From positions 186,001 through 250,000 of the forward strand of contig NZ_BSFI01000001.1 in assembly GCF_027922265.1 (NCBI RefSeq): DNA of 64,000 bases, written 5' to 3'. The stretch comes from Hansschlegelia plantiphila (GTDB lineage: Bacteria > Pseudomonadota > Alphaproteobacteria > Rhizobiales > Methylopilaceae). Position numbers and translations under genes: made by a program. Below the pieces are notes generated by a model. It was not told the DNA's origin. It saw nothing but the letters and a program-made list of their open reading frames with translations, and made no database searches. This document shows positions 44,235 through 53,451 of the stretch, piece after piece; the stretch's first letter is position 1; every line of letters starts with the position of its first letter.

Positions 44235-46217
44235 ATGAAGAAGAACAAGGTCATCACCGCAGCCGAGGCGATCGCCCTGATCGGCGACGGAGACGTCGTC
44301 ACGACCACCGGCTTCGTGCAGAGCTGCATCCCCGAGGCGCTTCACGCTGCGCTGGAGGAGCGCTTCGTCGAGACCGGCGCGCCGAAGAACCTCACCCTGA
44401 TCATGACGGCCGGCGCCGGCGACAGCAAAGGCCTCGGCACCGGGCGGCTTCACCACAAGGGCCTGCTCAGCCGCGTCATCGCCGCCAATTTCGGTCGCAT
44501 GCCGAAGGTCGCGCAGGCCGCGACCAACAACGAGATCGTCGGGTACAACCTGCCGCAGGGCGTGATCTCGCAGCTCTACCGGGCCTGCGCGGCGGGGCAG
44601 CCCGGCCTGTTCTCCAAGGTCGGCCTGCACACCTATGTCGACCCGCGCCACGGCGGCGGCCGCGTGAACGCGGTCACCCAGGACGAAATCGTCAAGGTCG
44701 TCGAGGTCGATGGCGAGGAGTGGCTGTTCTACAAGGCGACCAAGATCGACGTCGCCTTCATCCGCGGCACCAGCGCCGACCCGTCGGGCAACATTTCGAT
44801 GGAGAAGGAGGCGCTGACCCTCGACAGCCTCGCCCAGGCGATGGCGGCGCGGAACAATGGCGGCATCGTCATCGCGCAGGTCGAACGCATCGTCGACGAC
44901 GGCTTCCTGCTGCCGAAGGACGTGCGCATTCCGGGCATCCTCGTCGACTGCGTCGTGGTCGCGGAGCCCGAGCAGCACCGCATGAACTACGGCGTGCAGT
45001 TCAACCCGGCCCTCGCCGGCCAGATCCGGGTGCCGGTGACGGGCATCGCGCGCATGAAGCTCGACGCCCGCAAGATCATCGCCCGGCGCGCGGCCTTCGA
45101 ACTGCCGCTGAACGGCGTGGTGAACCTCGGCGTCGGCGCGCCGGAGGGCATATCCTCGGTCGCGAACGAGGAGAAGGTCACGCCCTACATCACGCTCACG
45201 ACCGAGGCCGGCGCCGTCGGCGGCGTGCTGGCGAGCGGGTCGAGCTTCGGAGCCGCGACCAACGCCGACTGCATCATCGACCAGAACCAGATGTTCGATT
45301 TCTACGACGGCGGCGGCCTCGACATGACCTCGCTCGGCATGGCCGAGTGCGACGAGGTCGGCAACGTCAACACCTCCTGCTTCGGCGGCAAGCTGAACGG
45401 CTGCGGCGGCTTCATCAACATCAGCCAGAACGCGCGCAGCGTCGTGTTCGCGGGCACCTTCACCGTCGGCGGCCTCGACGTCGCGATCGAGAACGGCTCG
45501 CTGAAGATCCTGCAGGAAGGCAAGTCGCAGAAGTTCCTCAAGCGCGTCGAGCAGAACACCTTCAGCGGCCCTTACGCCTCCGAACGCGGCCAGCCGGTGC
45601 TCTACGTGACCGAGCGCTGCGTCTTCCAGCTGACCAAGCAGGGGCTGGAGCTGATCGAGGTGGCGCCGGGCGTCGACATAGAGCGCGACATCCTCGCCCA
45701 TATGGCGTTCAAGCCGATCGTGAACGAGCCGGCGCTGATGGACGCCCGCATCTTCCGCGACGAGCCGATGGACCTGCTCTCCGACCTGCTCAACCTCAAG
45801 CTCTGCGAGCGAGTGAGCTACGACGCCGAGCGCAACATCCTGTTCCTCAACCTCGAAGGCTGGCAGGTGCGGACCAAGAGCGACATCGACGACCTGCGCA
45901 AGGTGCTGGTCGAGGCCTGCGAGAAAGCCGGCAAGCGGGTCAACTCGGTCGTCAACCATGACGGGTTCAGGATCAGCGACGCGCTTTACGACGATTACGC
46001 CGAGATGATCGAGCACCTGATGGAGGAGCACTACGCCACCACCACGCGCTACACGACCAACGGATTCCTGCGCCTCAAGATGCAGGAGGCGCTGAAGAAG
46101 CGGGGCCTCGCGCCGCATGTGTTCGAGCGCAAGGAAGACGCCCACGCCTTCGTCGAGCGCGCCAGCAGCGTGAACGCCGCTTTCGGCGAGGACACCGAGG
46201 AGGCGGCGGCGGCCTGA
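44235..46217 (+). CDS. Acyl-CoA:carboxylate CoA-transferase (YdiF/Pct-like) with C-terminal extension
   Basis: This is a 660-residue class I CoA-transferase with fused alpha and beta halves, like propionate CoA-transferase and YdiF. The catalytic glutamate is in TTEAGAVGGV (about residue 324). Typical family members have 510-530 residues. Here about 130 extra C-terminal residues (from NLKLCERVSYDAERN) follow and contain a STAS-like alternating strand-helix pattern. The start ATG has GGAGGAA 10 bases upstream. It moves CoA between acetyl-, propionyl- or acetoacetyl-CoA and free acids; the preferred substrate is unknown. It stands alone. Confidence 0.9.
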   Translation: MKKNKVITAAEAIALIGDGDVVTTTGFVQSCIPEALHAALEERFVETGAPKNLTLIMTAGAGDSKGLGTGRLHHKGLLSRVIAANFGRMPKVAQAATNNEIVGYNLPQGVISQLYRACAAGQPGLFSKVGLHTYVDPRHGGGRVNAVTQDEIVKVVEVDGEEWLFYKATKIDVAFIRGTSADPSGNISMEKEALTLDSLAQAMAARNNGGIVIAQVERIVDDGFLLPKDVRIPGILVDCVVVAEPEQHRMNYGVQFNPALAGQIRVPVTGIARMKLDARKIIARRAAFELPLNGVVNLGVGAPEGISSVANEEKVTPYITLTTEAGAVGGVLASGSSFGAATNADCIIDQNQMFDFYDGGGLDMTSLGMAECDEVGNVNTSCFGGKLNGCGGFINISQNARSVVFAGTFTVGGLDVAIENGSLKILQEGKSQKFLKRVEQNTFSGPYASERGQPVLYVTERCVFQLTKQGLELIEVAPGVDIERDILAHMAFKPIVNEPALMDARIFRDEPMDLLSDLLNLKLCERVSYDAERNILFLNLEGWQVRTKSDIDDLRKVLVEACEKAGKRVNSVVNHDGFRISDALYDDYAEMIEHLMEEHYATTTRYTTNGFLRLKMQEALKKRGLAPHVFERKEDAHAFVERASSVNAAFGEDTEEAAAA

Positions 46218-46302
46218 GCCTGAAAGCGGCCGGACCGCCCCGGGAGGCGGCCCTAGACCGCTACCACGCGGTGTAGGGCCGGAGTCCGGACGGATGGCGC
46301 CG

Positions 46303-49300
46303 TCACACCACGGTGAAATCCGCGCGGGTGACGGCGAGGTGGTCGTCGAGGGTCGCGAACTGCACCGCCGCATAGGTCGCGGCGGAGCCGTCGCGGTCGA
46401 ACAGCAGAGCGCCGCTGACGTTGTTGTAGACGATGCGGTCGGAGGCGTCGTGGGCCGCCGTCCCGACATAGAAGGCGGACGCCGCCAGAGCGCCTACGTC
46501 AAGCCCCGCAAACACCGAGTGATCCAGCCGGATCGTGTCGTCGGCGACCGAAAAGTCCGTAAGCGCGTCGATGTTGGCTGCGCCCAGCGCGGTCGAGAAC
46601 ACGAACGTGTCGTGGCCCGCGCCGCCGGCGATGCGATCGGCGTTGCTGCCGCCGTCGAGAACGTTGTCGCCGGAATTGCCCGCTATGATGTTGGCGAGCG
46701 AATTGCCGGTCCCGTTGATGTCCGCCGCGCCCGTGAGGCCGAGCCGCTCGATATACTGCCCCGCGAGCGAAAAGGTCACCGAGGAGTAGACCCGGTCGAG
46801 CCCCGCTCCGTCGAGCTCGATGACCTTGTCGCCGGAGTTCTGGACGTAATAGTCGTCGTTCCCGAGACCGCCCGCCATCGTGTCGGCGCCCGCGCCGCCG
46901 TCGAGGTCGTTGTCCCCGGCGTTGCCGGTCAGGGTGTTGGCGAGGCTGTTGCCCGCGCCGTTGATGTTGGCGGAGCCCGTCAGGACCAGCTTCTCGATGT
47001 ATTGGCCGGCGAGCGAGAACGTCACCGAGCTGTTGACGGTGTCGGCGCCCTCGCCGTTGGCCTCCACGACCCTGTCGCCGACATTGTCGACATAATAGAC
47101 GTCGTTGTCTTCGCCGCCCGTCATCGTGTCGGCGCCCGCTCCGCCGTTCAGGCTGTCCGCGCCGGCGAGGCCGATCAACTTGTTGGCCGCAGCGTTGCCG
47201 GTGAGGGCGTTGTCGAGCGAATTGCCGGTTCCGTCGATCGCGGCCGAGCCGATCAGGAACATCTGCTCGACAAACTGGCCGGCGAGGGAGAACGACACAT
47301 AGCTCAGCACGGTGTCGTGGCCGGTGACGTTGGCCTCGATCACCTTGTCGCCCGCGTCCCGGACGTAATAGGTGTCGGCGCCTGCCCCGCCGGCCATGGT
47401 GTCGGCGCCGGTTCCGCCGTCGAGCACGTTTTCGCCCGCATTGCCGACAAGGCTGTTGGCGAGAGAGTTGCCGGTCCCATTGATGTCGCCGGCGCCGGTC
47501 AGCGTCAGATTCTCGACATACTGACCCGCCAGCGAGAAGCTGACGGACGCCATGACGATATCGACGCCCGCGACGTTCGCCTCGACGACTTTGTCGCCAA
47601 CCGCGTCCACGTAATAGGTGTCGCCGTCGGCGCCGCCTTCCATCGTGTCGCTCTCGCCGCCGCCGATCAGCGTGTCGGCGCCCGCAAGGCCAATCAGGTG
47701 GTTCTGGCCGGCGTTGCCCGTGATCACGTTGTTGAGCGAATTGCCGGTTCCGTCGATCGCGGCGCCGCCGGTCAGGTTAAGGTTTTCGACATACTGACCG
47801 GCGAGCGAGAAGCTAACCGAAGCGTTGACGATGTCGAAGCCGCCCCCCTTCAGCTCGACGACGCCGTCGCCCGCGTCGTCCACCGTATAGACGTCGGAGC
47901 CCGCCCCTCCCGCCATGGTGTCGGCCCCGGCCTCGCCCGAAAGAGTGTCGGCGCCCGCCCCGCCTTGCAGGTTATTGGCGTACTGGTCGCCCTTCAGCGA
48001 GTCGGCGTAGTTCGATCCGATCACCGTTTCGATCGAGTACAGCGTATCGCCCTCGGCCGTTCCACCGGCCCCGGTTCCTGCCGTGAGGTCGATGGCTACC
48101 CCGGCGTTGGAGCCCGAATAGTCGACCGTATCCGAGCCGGAAGAGCCGCTCAGGTCGTTGGCGAGGCTGTTGCCGATCAGCGTGTCGTCATAAAGAGAGC
48201 CATAGACGTTCTCGATGTCGACGAGCGTTTCGCCTGTCGAGACGACGCCGGTCGCCAGATTGGCCGAGAGACCGACCGTCGACGGGTAGAAGCTGACGGT
48301 GTCGACGCCTGCGCCGCCGTCCAGCGTGTCGGCGCCGCCGCCGCCTTTGAGGTAGTCGTCGCCGCCCTCTCCCTCGAGATGGTTGGCTCCGGCGTTGCCG
48401 TAGAGCGTATCGGCGTAGAAACCGCCGATGGCGTTCTCGATGCCTGCGAGCTTCTCGCCCGTGGACACGGTGTTCGTGTCGAGATTTATGTAGAGTCCCT
48501 GGCTGGCGAAGTAGTAGCTGACCGTGTCGTTATCGGCGCCGCCGTCGAGCGTATCGGCCCCGCCGCCGCCCTTGATGAGGTCGTTGCCGGCGCCGCCGTA
48601 GATCGAGTTACCGGCGGCGTTGCCGAACAGCGTGTCGTTGTAGCTGCTGCCGGTCAGGTTCTCGATATCGCCCGACAGCCGGTCGCCCTCGGCGAATCCG
48701 CCGGAGCCTGTGCCATAGGTCGAGCCGGAACCGAGGCTGACGGAGACGGCCGCGGTGGACTCGCTGTAGCTCACGCCGTCGACGCCGGCGCCGCCTTCTA
48801 GAGTGTCGGCGCCCCCTCCGCCCTTCATCAAATCGTTGTCGCCGCCGCCTTGCAGCAGGTCGTTGTCCGCTCCGCCGTAAAGAATGTCGGCTCCAAGACC
48901 GCCCGACAGCGTGTCGCCGCCGCCGCCGCCTTGGAGAAAGTTGCTCCCGTCGTTCCCAGAGATGCGGTCGTTGCCCGTGCCGCCGGTCGCGTTCTCGATC
49001 AGCGACGCCGTATTGCCCTGGAACAGCAGGGCGTTGGCGATGTTGCCGCGCGCATAGTGGTAGTTTCCGCTCGAATCGTATCCGAGATTTGCGATCTGGT
49101 CCGCGACTCCGGTCGAACTCCACCCGCCGGGCGACAGATCGACGGTCACCCCCGTCGAGAAATTCGAGAAATCGTAGGTGTCGCCGCCGCCGCCGCCGTC
49201 CCAGATGGTCATCAGGATGCAGTTGCTCTGCGGAACGCCCTGCGAAACGCCGTTGATGAACGCTTCGCCAGTCGTCGGGCTCCACGTGTAGGTCGTGTTG

Positions 49301-50022
49301 TTGCTGTTGAAGTTGTAATTCGCGCCGTAAAGATACTGCAGCGCCGCGATGTCGTCCTGCATGTATGTCGTCGGATGATCCAACGCGTTGTCGCCCCCGA
49401 CCGTGTCGCCGACGAACGAATGGTAGGTCATCACCGAGTATTCGTAGGAATTATGGTCGCCGGGCAACGTCGGGAACGTGTCGCCGTGCGCGGCTTGCGT
49501 CACGTGACCGTGTTTCAGACCGAGGTTGTGCCCGGTCTCGTGCATGAGGCCGGCCGCATACTGGAAGCTGCCGAGCAGCGGATTGTCGTAGTTATTGTGC
49601 GTGAACCAGCCGTCGCCTTGCGCGTAGCTCGGCGAGAACGGCGCCGCGCCATTGTATCCGACCTCGGGCGGGTTCGCCTCCGCCGTGCTGCTGCCCGGAA
49701 CATGGTTGCCGGTATGCGTCGCGACCGAACTGCTGTCCGTGTAGTCGATCGAGTCGGCTTCCGCGAAGCGGAGCTGGGCGCCTGTCGTCGTGACCTCGGA
49801 GAACGTCAGTCCGCAGAAGCTCGCGACGTTCGCGAGGATGCCTCGGACGGCGTTCGCCTGCTGGGCGCTGAACGCCTCGAAGCCGTTGACCTGGGCGTAA
49901 CCGGAATACTCCGCCGAACTCGTCGGGAACGAGAAGGTGAGGTTCGTATGGTCATACTTCCAACCCCAGAGGATGCCGTCGATATCGTCATTGCCCGTTT
50001 TGCCCACGACGGTGGCGGCCAT
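46303..50022 (-). CDS. RTX metalloprotease, serralysin (peptidase M10) type
   Basis: This is a 1239-residue protein. The N-terminal third is a zinc metalloprotease with the metzincin motif HETGHNLGLKH (161-171) and the Met-turn SVMTY (M198). The rest is calcium-binding RTX nonapeptide blocks (GGxGxDxLx), arranged first densely (about 345-420) and then in five larger modules, each with a conserved FSLAGQYVE segment. There is no N-terminal signal peptide, and the C-terminus looks like a type I secretion signal (a hydrophobic end, DFTVV). It is much longer than classical serralysins (about 480 residues). No type I secretion genes lie nearby. The next upstream gene is an HlyC-like acyltransferase. 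Confidence 0.93.
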   Translation of the reverse strand: MAATVVGKTGNDDIDGILWGWKYDHTNLTFSFPTSSAEYSGYAQVNGFEAFSAQQANAVRGILANVASFCGLTFSEVTTTGAQLRFAEADSIDYTDSSSVATHTGNHVPGSSTAEANPPEVGYNGAAPFSPSYAQGDGWFTHNNYDNPLLGSFQYAAGLMHETGHNLGLKHGHVTQAAHGDTFPTLPGDHNSYEYSVMTYHSFVGDTVGGDNALDHPTTYMQDDIAALQYLYGANYNFNSNNTTYTWSPTTGEAFINGVSQGVPQSNCILMTIWDGGGGGDTYDFSNFSTGVTVDLSPGGWSSTGVADQIANLGYDSSGNYHYARGNIANALLFQGNTASLIENATGGTGNDRISGNDGSNFLQGGGGGDTLSGGLGADILYGGADNDLLQGGGDNDLMKGGGGADTLEGGAGVDGVSYSESTAAVSVSLGSGSTYGTGSGGFAEGDRLSGDIENLTGSSYNDTLFGNAAGNSIYGGAGNDLIKGGGGADTLDGGADNDTVSYYFASQGLYINLDTNTVSTGEKLAGIENAIGGFYADTLYGNAGANHLEGEGGDDYLKGGGGADTLDGGAGVDTVSFYPSTVGLSANLATGVVSTGETLVDIENVYGSLYDDTLIGNSLANDLSGSSGSDTVDYSGSNAGVAIDLTAGTGAGGTAEGDTLYSIETVIGSNYADSLKGDQYANNLQGGAGADTLSGEAGADTMAGGAGSDVYTVDDAGDGVVELKGGGFDIVNASVSFSLAGQYVENLNLTGGAAIDGTGNSLNNVITGNAGQNHLIGLAGADTLIGGGESDTMEGGADGDTYYVDAVGDKVVEANVAGVDIVMASVSFSLAGQYVENLTLTGAGDINGTGNSLANSLVGNAGENVLDGGTGADTMAGGAGADTYYVRDAGDKVIEANVTGHDTVLSYVSFSLAGQFVEQMFLIGSAAIDGTGNSLDNALTGNAAANKLIGLAGADSLNGGAGADTMTGGEDNDVYYVDNVGDRVVEANGEGADTVNSSVTFSLAGQYIEKLVLTGSANINGAGNSLANTLTGNAGDNDLDGGAGADTMAGGLGNDDYYVQNSGDKVIELDGAGLDRVYSSVTFSLAGQYIERLGLTGAADINGTGNSLANIIAGNSGDNVLDGGSNADRIAGGAGHDTFVFSTALGAANIDALTDFSVADDTIRLDHSVFAGLDVGALAASAFYVGTAAHDASDRIVYNNVSGALLFDRDGSAATYAAVQFATLDDHLAVTRADFTVV
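46740..47810. repeat. Five tandem RTX modules of 246 or 273 bp
   Basis: The same FSLAGQ(Y/F)(V/I)E-coding segment recurs with equivalent bases at about 46756, 47002, 47275, 47521 and 47794. The spacing alternates 246, 273, 246 and 273 bases. The 27-base difference equals one RTX nonapeptide. Copies have diverged at the DNA level, so this is not a recent expansion. Confidence 0.88.
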
Positions 50023-50108
50023 GATTTTCTTCCCCCCAGTGACGGCGCTTCGGCCGTTGTCCGCTTTCGATACGCACGCCGTTCCGTCGTTCCGAAGACG
50101 CGTTCAGT

Positions 50109-50633
50109 TCACCCGTCGAGGGCGGAGACCGCGGCGTCGCCTGCGCGGCGCCTGATGTGGCTTGAGACGAATTCGTTCACCGGCAGCCGGACGGGGCGCG
50201 AGCTTCCGTCCGGGTAGGCGCGCCTGAAGTAGAGGGTGTCCTTGCCCTGAATCATCTTCCGGGCCTCGTCGACCAGAAAGCGATGGACCCGCAGCGAGTT
50301 CGCGGCCCAGGCGTTGAACACCACGCAGTCGCCCTCGAGCGACTCCTGGAAAGTCAGGTTCCGGCGCCCCTGCACCCAGTTCTCTGCGTTATCGCGGCTC
50401 GTGAGCGCCCAGCCGACGAAGCCCTGGATCTGGCCGTCGGAGTCGATCGCGAACGTGTAATGACCGCGGTTGATCTGGCCGACGAGGACGCGCGACCATT
50501 CGCCGAAGCGGAGATTGGCGAAGGCCGGTTTGGTCATGAGGTGGCTGACCGCAAGGCCAAGCGCCGCCGCGGGCTGTTGCGGCCGGTACAGCCTGAACCG
50601 CGCCACCTCCGTGCTCGACGCGCCCCCGTCCAT
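50109..50633 (-). CDS. HlyC-like toxin-activating lysine acyltransferase
   Basis: This is a 174-residue protein resembling the HlyC/RTX-activating acyltransferase family. A conserved histidine lies in the early helix (GLAVSHLM), followed by LVGQINRGHYTFAIDSDGQ and GFVGWAL strands, and an aspartate in EGDCVVF; His and Asp are the HlyC catalytic residues. These enzymes transfer a fatty acyl chain from acyl carrier protein to internal lysines of RTX proteins. The adjacent RTX gene (87 bases away, same strand) is a metalloprotease, which is unusual. An in-frame TTG one codon earlier is possible. Confidence 0.75.
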   Translation of the reverse strand: MDGGASSTEVARFRLYRPQQPAAALGLAVSHLMTKPAFANLRFGEWSRVLVGQINRGHYTFAIDSDGQIQGFVGWALTSRDNAENWVQGRRNLTFQESLEGDCVVFNAWAANSLRVHRFLVDEARKMIQGKDTLYFRRAYPDGSSRPVRLPVNEFVSSHIRRRAGDAAVSALDG

Positions 50634-50636
50634 CAA

Positions 50637-51109
50637 AATCCCGACTCCAGCAAGCGTCCAGCGGCGACGGCTTTAGAGAAGCCCAAAGATGGACCAGACC
50701 GTGCCGGAAGCTCAACCCTGGATATCGAGATTGCAAGCTGATAATTCGCGCGGCGTCGCTCCACCCGTGATGATCGCGGGCGGTTACGACTAAAATCCCG
50801 AAACTGTTCAGTTGAGCACTTTTTTGGAACAAGTCCCGTTGCGCTCCGGCAAAGCGGATCGGAGCGATCCTCGAGGCTTGACCCGGCAGTTCGCCCGCAC
50901 TGCAGTCAAATGACCACCACGGCCGCGAACCATATCTTGCCATCGCGGTTCAGGACCGCGCCGGCGGAGTCATGGGTGGCGACGGGCGAGAGGCTCGGCG
51001 GCCCAACGGGGCGTCAAACCATGTGGCCGGCGCTCCAAACGCAAAAACGGCGCGGGGTGAGCCGCGCCGTTTGAAAGGATTGTCGATGCGCGGCCGCGGC
51101 CGCGGAGCG
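50637..51109. other. 473-bp intergenic region upstream of the RTX acyltransferase
   Basis: No gene was supported here. Near the acyltransferase end it holds AT-richer sequence with a perfect AACTG-TT-CAGTT dyad (50802-50813) followed by a T-run and GGAACAAG, which is a likely promoter/operator for the RTX operon. The other end carries the rplS terminator. The middle (about 50840-51040) shows nothing I recognise. Confidence 0.5.
51045..51072 (-). terminator. Intrinsic terminator after rplS
   Basis: On the minus strand, a perfect 11-bp stem (AAACGGCGCGG) with a 6-base loop ends in TTTTT (TTT from the stem plus two more). It lies 37 bases after the rplS stop codon. Confidence 0.85.
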
Positions 51110-51526
51110 TTACTTCGCGGCGGCGGCCGGAGCCTTCTTGCCCTTGTTCGCCGCGGCCTTCTGGCTGTGGTCGACCTTCTCGACGATGCGGGCCGACTTG
51201 CCGCGACGGTCGCGCAGGTAATAGAGCTTCGCGCGGCGGACCTTGCCGCGGCGAACCACCTTCACGCTGTCGATCATCGGCGAATAGAACGGGAAGACGC
51301 GCTCGACGCCCTCGCCGTAGGAGATCTTGCGGACGGTGAAGCTCTCGTTGAGGCCGCCGCCCGAACGCGCGATCACCACGCCCTCATAGGCCTGAACGCG
51401 GACGCGCTCGCCTTCCTTGACCTTCACGTTGACCGTGACGGTGTCGCCGGGGCCAAACTCAGGAATCTGGCGCTTCTCAGCGACGACCTGCATCTGCTCG
51501 CGATCGAGCTGCTCGATAATGTTCAT
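51110..51526 (-). CDS. rplS: 50S ribosomal protein L19
   Basis: This is a 138-residue L19 with the standard core: [10 protein letters not shown] start, [46 protein letters not shown] and [15 protein letters not shown]. It has an Ala/Lys-rich tail. GGAGAC precedes the ATG at 51526, so the 13-residue longer frame is not used. It follows trmD on the same strand and ends at a terminator. Confidence 0.98.
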   Translation of the reverse strand: MNIIEQLDREQMQVVAEKRQIPEFGPGDTVTVNVKVKEGERVRVQAYEGVVIARSGGGLNESFTVRKISYGEGVERVFPFYSPMIDSVKVVRRGKVRRAKLYYLRDRRGKSARIVEKVDHSQKAAANKGKKAPAAAAK

Positions 51527-51601
51527 GACAGTAGTCTCCGCGTCTACCGCGTAAGCGGCGCGCACGAGAGGTTTAGGGGTTTCTCGTGATTGGCGGGTCT
51601 C

Positions 51602-52318
51602 CTACCCGCTTTGCCGCGGTTTGTCGACGCCTCCTGTCGAGGATGCGACATATTTCGCCCAGAGATCGGGTCGGCGCCTCCGCGTGTCGGCGAGAGCGTG
51701 GCGCTTCCGCCACCGCGCGACCGCCGCGTGATCGCCGCCCGTGAGCTCCGACGGGATCGCGACGCCCTCGAAATCGCGTGGTTTGGCGTAATGCGGATGC
51801 TCCAGCAGCGCGCCCTCGAAGCTTTCCTCGTCGCCGGAGGCCGCAGCGCCCATGACGCCCGGCAGCAGCCGCACGCAGGCGTCGAGCAGCAGCTGGGCCG
51901 CGGCCTCTCCGCCGGACAGCACAACGTCGCCGACCGAGACCTCCTCCAAGCGCCGGGCGGCGATCACGCGCTCGTCCACGCCTTCGAACCGGCCGCACAC
52001 CAGGGTGACGCCCGGCCCCGCGGCGAGGACGCGCACCCGCGCCTGGTCGAGCGGCCGGCCGCGGGGGGTCAGAAGGATGCGCGGCGCCGCCCCCTCGACC
52101 GCGTCGAGGGCCGCCGCCAGAACGTCGGCGCGCATCACCATTCCGGGGCCGCCGCCTGCCGGCGTGTCGTCGACCGAGGCGTGCCGATCGGTTGCGTGCG
52201 CCCGGATGTCGCGGGCCTCGCAGGTCCAGGCGCTTCCCAGCGCCCTGCCCGCCAGCGCATGGCCAAGCGGGCCTGGAAACATCTGGGGGTAGAGGGTCAG
52301 GATGGTCGCGCGCCACAT
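51602..52318 (-). CDS. trmD: tRNA (guanine-N1-)-methyltransferase TrmD
   Basis: This 238-residue SPOUT-class enzyme forms m1G37 in tRNAs. The knot and SAM-binding motifs [22 protein letters not shown] and LLPGVMG are present. In most proteobacteria it follows rpsP and rimM, but here a GNAT gene on the opposite strand is directly upstream, so trmD-rplS is detached from that operon. Confidence 0.97.
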   Translation of the reverse strand: MWRATILTLYPQMFPGPLGHALAGRALGSAWTCEARDIRAHATDRHASVDDTPAGGGPGMVMRADVLAAALDAVEGAAPRILLTPRGRPLDQARVRVLAAGPGVTLVCGRFEGVDERVIAARRLEEVSVGDVVLSGGEAAAQLLLDACVRLLPGVMGAAASGDEESFEGALLEHPHYAKPRDFEGVAIPSELTGGDHAAVARWRKRHALADTRRRRPDLWAKYVASSTGGVDKPRQSG

Positions 52319-52461
52319 GGCTGAAACACCGAAGGTTCTAGGCCTCGCGCCACCCTATCGCGCGTCCCGGGGGGCGGCGTCCACCGCCCATGCCGAAGAA
52401 GCGTAAGTCATGCGCGTTTCCGCGCTTGTCGCGACGCGGAGGCGCGGCTTACTCTCCTGAT

Positions 52462-52968
52462 GTGAGCACGGTAGCCATCGACATCAGGCCTGCCCATGCG
52501 GACGACGCCGCCTCGATCGCCGCCGTCCACGACGCCGCCTGGCGCAACGCCTATCGCGGCCTGATCCCGGGCCGAGAGCTCGAGCGGATGATCGAGCGCA
52601 GGGGCCCGTCATGGTGGGCCGGCGCGCTCCGCCGCGGCAGCCGCGTCAGCCTGCTGATCTTCGCCGGAGAGACCGTCGGCTACGCCAGCTCAGGCCGCAA
52701 CCGGGCCTCGACGCTCGCCGTCGGCGGCGAAGTCTACGAGCTTTATCTCAAGCCGGAATATCAGGGCCTCGGCCTCGGCCGCCGGCTGTTCTCGGCGGCC
52801 CGTGGCGAGCTCGCCGCGCGCGGCCTCTCCGGCGCCGCCGCATGGTCGCTCGCCGGCAACGACCCTGCCTGCGGCTTCTACGCCCGGCTCGGCGGCAAGC
52901 TCGCGGCCCGCGGCGTGGAGCATTTTGGCGACGTCACGCTGGAGAAGTTCGCCTACGTCTGGCGGTGA
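52462..52968 (+). CDS. GNAT-family N-acetyltransferase
   Basis: This is a 168-residue single-domain acetyltransferase. The acetyl-CoA binding motif A is clear in [22 protein letters not shown] (Q/R-x-x-G-x-G/A), preceded by a VGYASSG strand. The substrate is unknown. The GTG at 52462 is chosen because the conserved domain (IDIRPAHADD) begins there. An ATG at 52390 gives 24 extra, basic, unconserved residues. It is divergent from trmD. Confidence 0.82.
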   Translation: MSTVAIDIRPAHADDAASIAAVHDAAWRNAYRGLIPGRELERMIERRGPSWWAGALRRGSRVSLLIFAGETVGYASSGRNRASTLAVGGEVYELYLKPEYQGLGLGRRLFSAARGELAARGLSGAAAWSLAGNDPACGFYARLGGKLAARGVEHFGDVTLEKFAYVWR

Positions 52969-53121
52969 CGTCTCCCGGACATGTCTCGCGTCAGCGCGGC
53001 GTTCTTCACGACGTCGGCCGCAGGTCGTCCCGCAGCCCTATTTCACGTCTCCCAGGCCTTTGCGCCGGCCATTCCGCGCGCTAGACGTTTCGGCGACCGA
53101 AAGCCTCAGGGAGAACGCGCG

Positions 53122-53451
53122 ATGTTCGTCGCCATGAACCGCTTCAAGGTGTTCGCCGCCGAAGCGGAAGCCTTCGAGACCGTGTGGCGCGAGCGCGACC
53201 GCCACCTCGAGGAGGTCCCGGGCTTCGTGGAGTTCCACCTGCTCAAGGGTCCGGCCGACGCCGACACGGTGCTCTACGCCAGCCACACGATCTGGCGCTC
53301 GCGGGAGGATTTCGAAGGCTGGACGCGCTCTGAAGCGTTCCGCAAGGCGCATGGCGGCGCAGGCTCCAGCAAGCCGATGTTCGCCGGCCATCCCCAGTTC
53401 GAGGGCTTCGAGGCCGTGCTGATCGAGAAGAACCAGAAGGCTGCGGCATGA
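53122..53451 (+). CDS. IsdG/HmuQ-like haem-degrading monooxygenase
   Basis: This is a 109-residue dimeric alpha+beta-barrel protein of the antibiotic-biosynthesis-monooxygenase superfamily. The catalytic triad of IsdG (Asn7, Trp67, His77 in Staphylococcus) is matched by N6, W67 and H77 here, which points to haem degradation over quinol oxidation. AGGGAGA lies just before the ATG at 53122. The stop overlaps the pyrE start by 4 bases, an odd partner. No haem uptake genes are nearby. Confidence 0.82.
   Translation: MFVAMNRFKVFAAEAEAFETVWRERDRHLEEVPGFVEFHLLKGPADADTVLYASHTIWRSREDFEGWTRSEAFRKAHGGAGSSKPMFAGHPQFEGFEAVLIEKNQKAAA

Noticed and set aside
44088..46469. 793-residue minus-strand open frame opposite the CoA-transferase
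   Set aside because: It is a compositional shadow; the plus-strand gene has the catalytic motif and a ribosome-binding site.
46294..48801. Long plus-strand open frame opposite the RTX gene (835 residues, Val/Asp/Arg-rich)
   Set aside because: It is antisense to the RTX repeats; its repetitive composition follows from those repeats and it has no recognisable domain.
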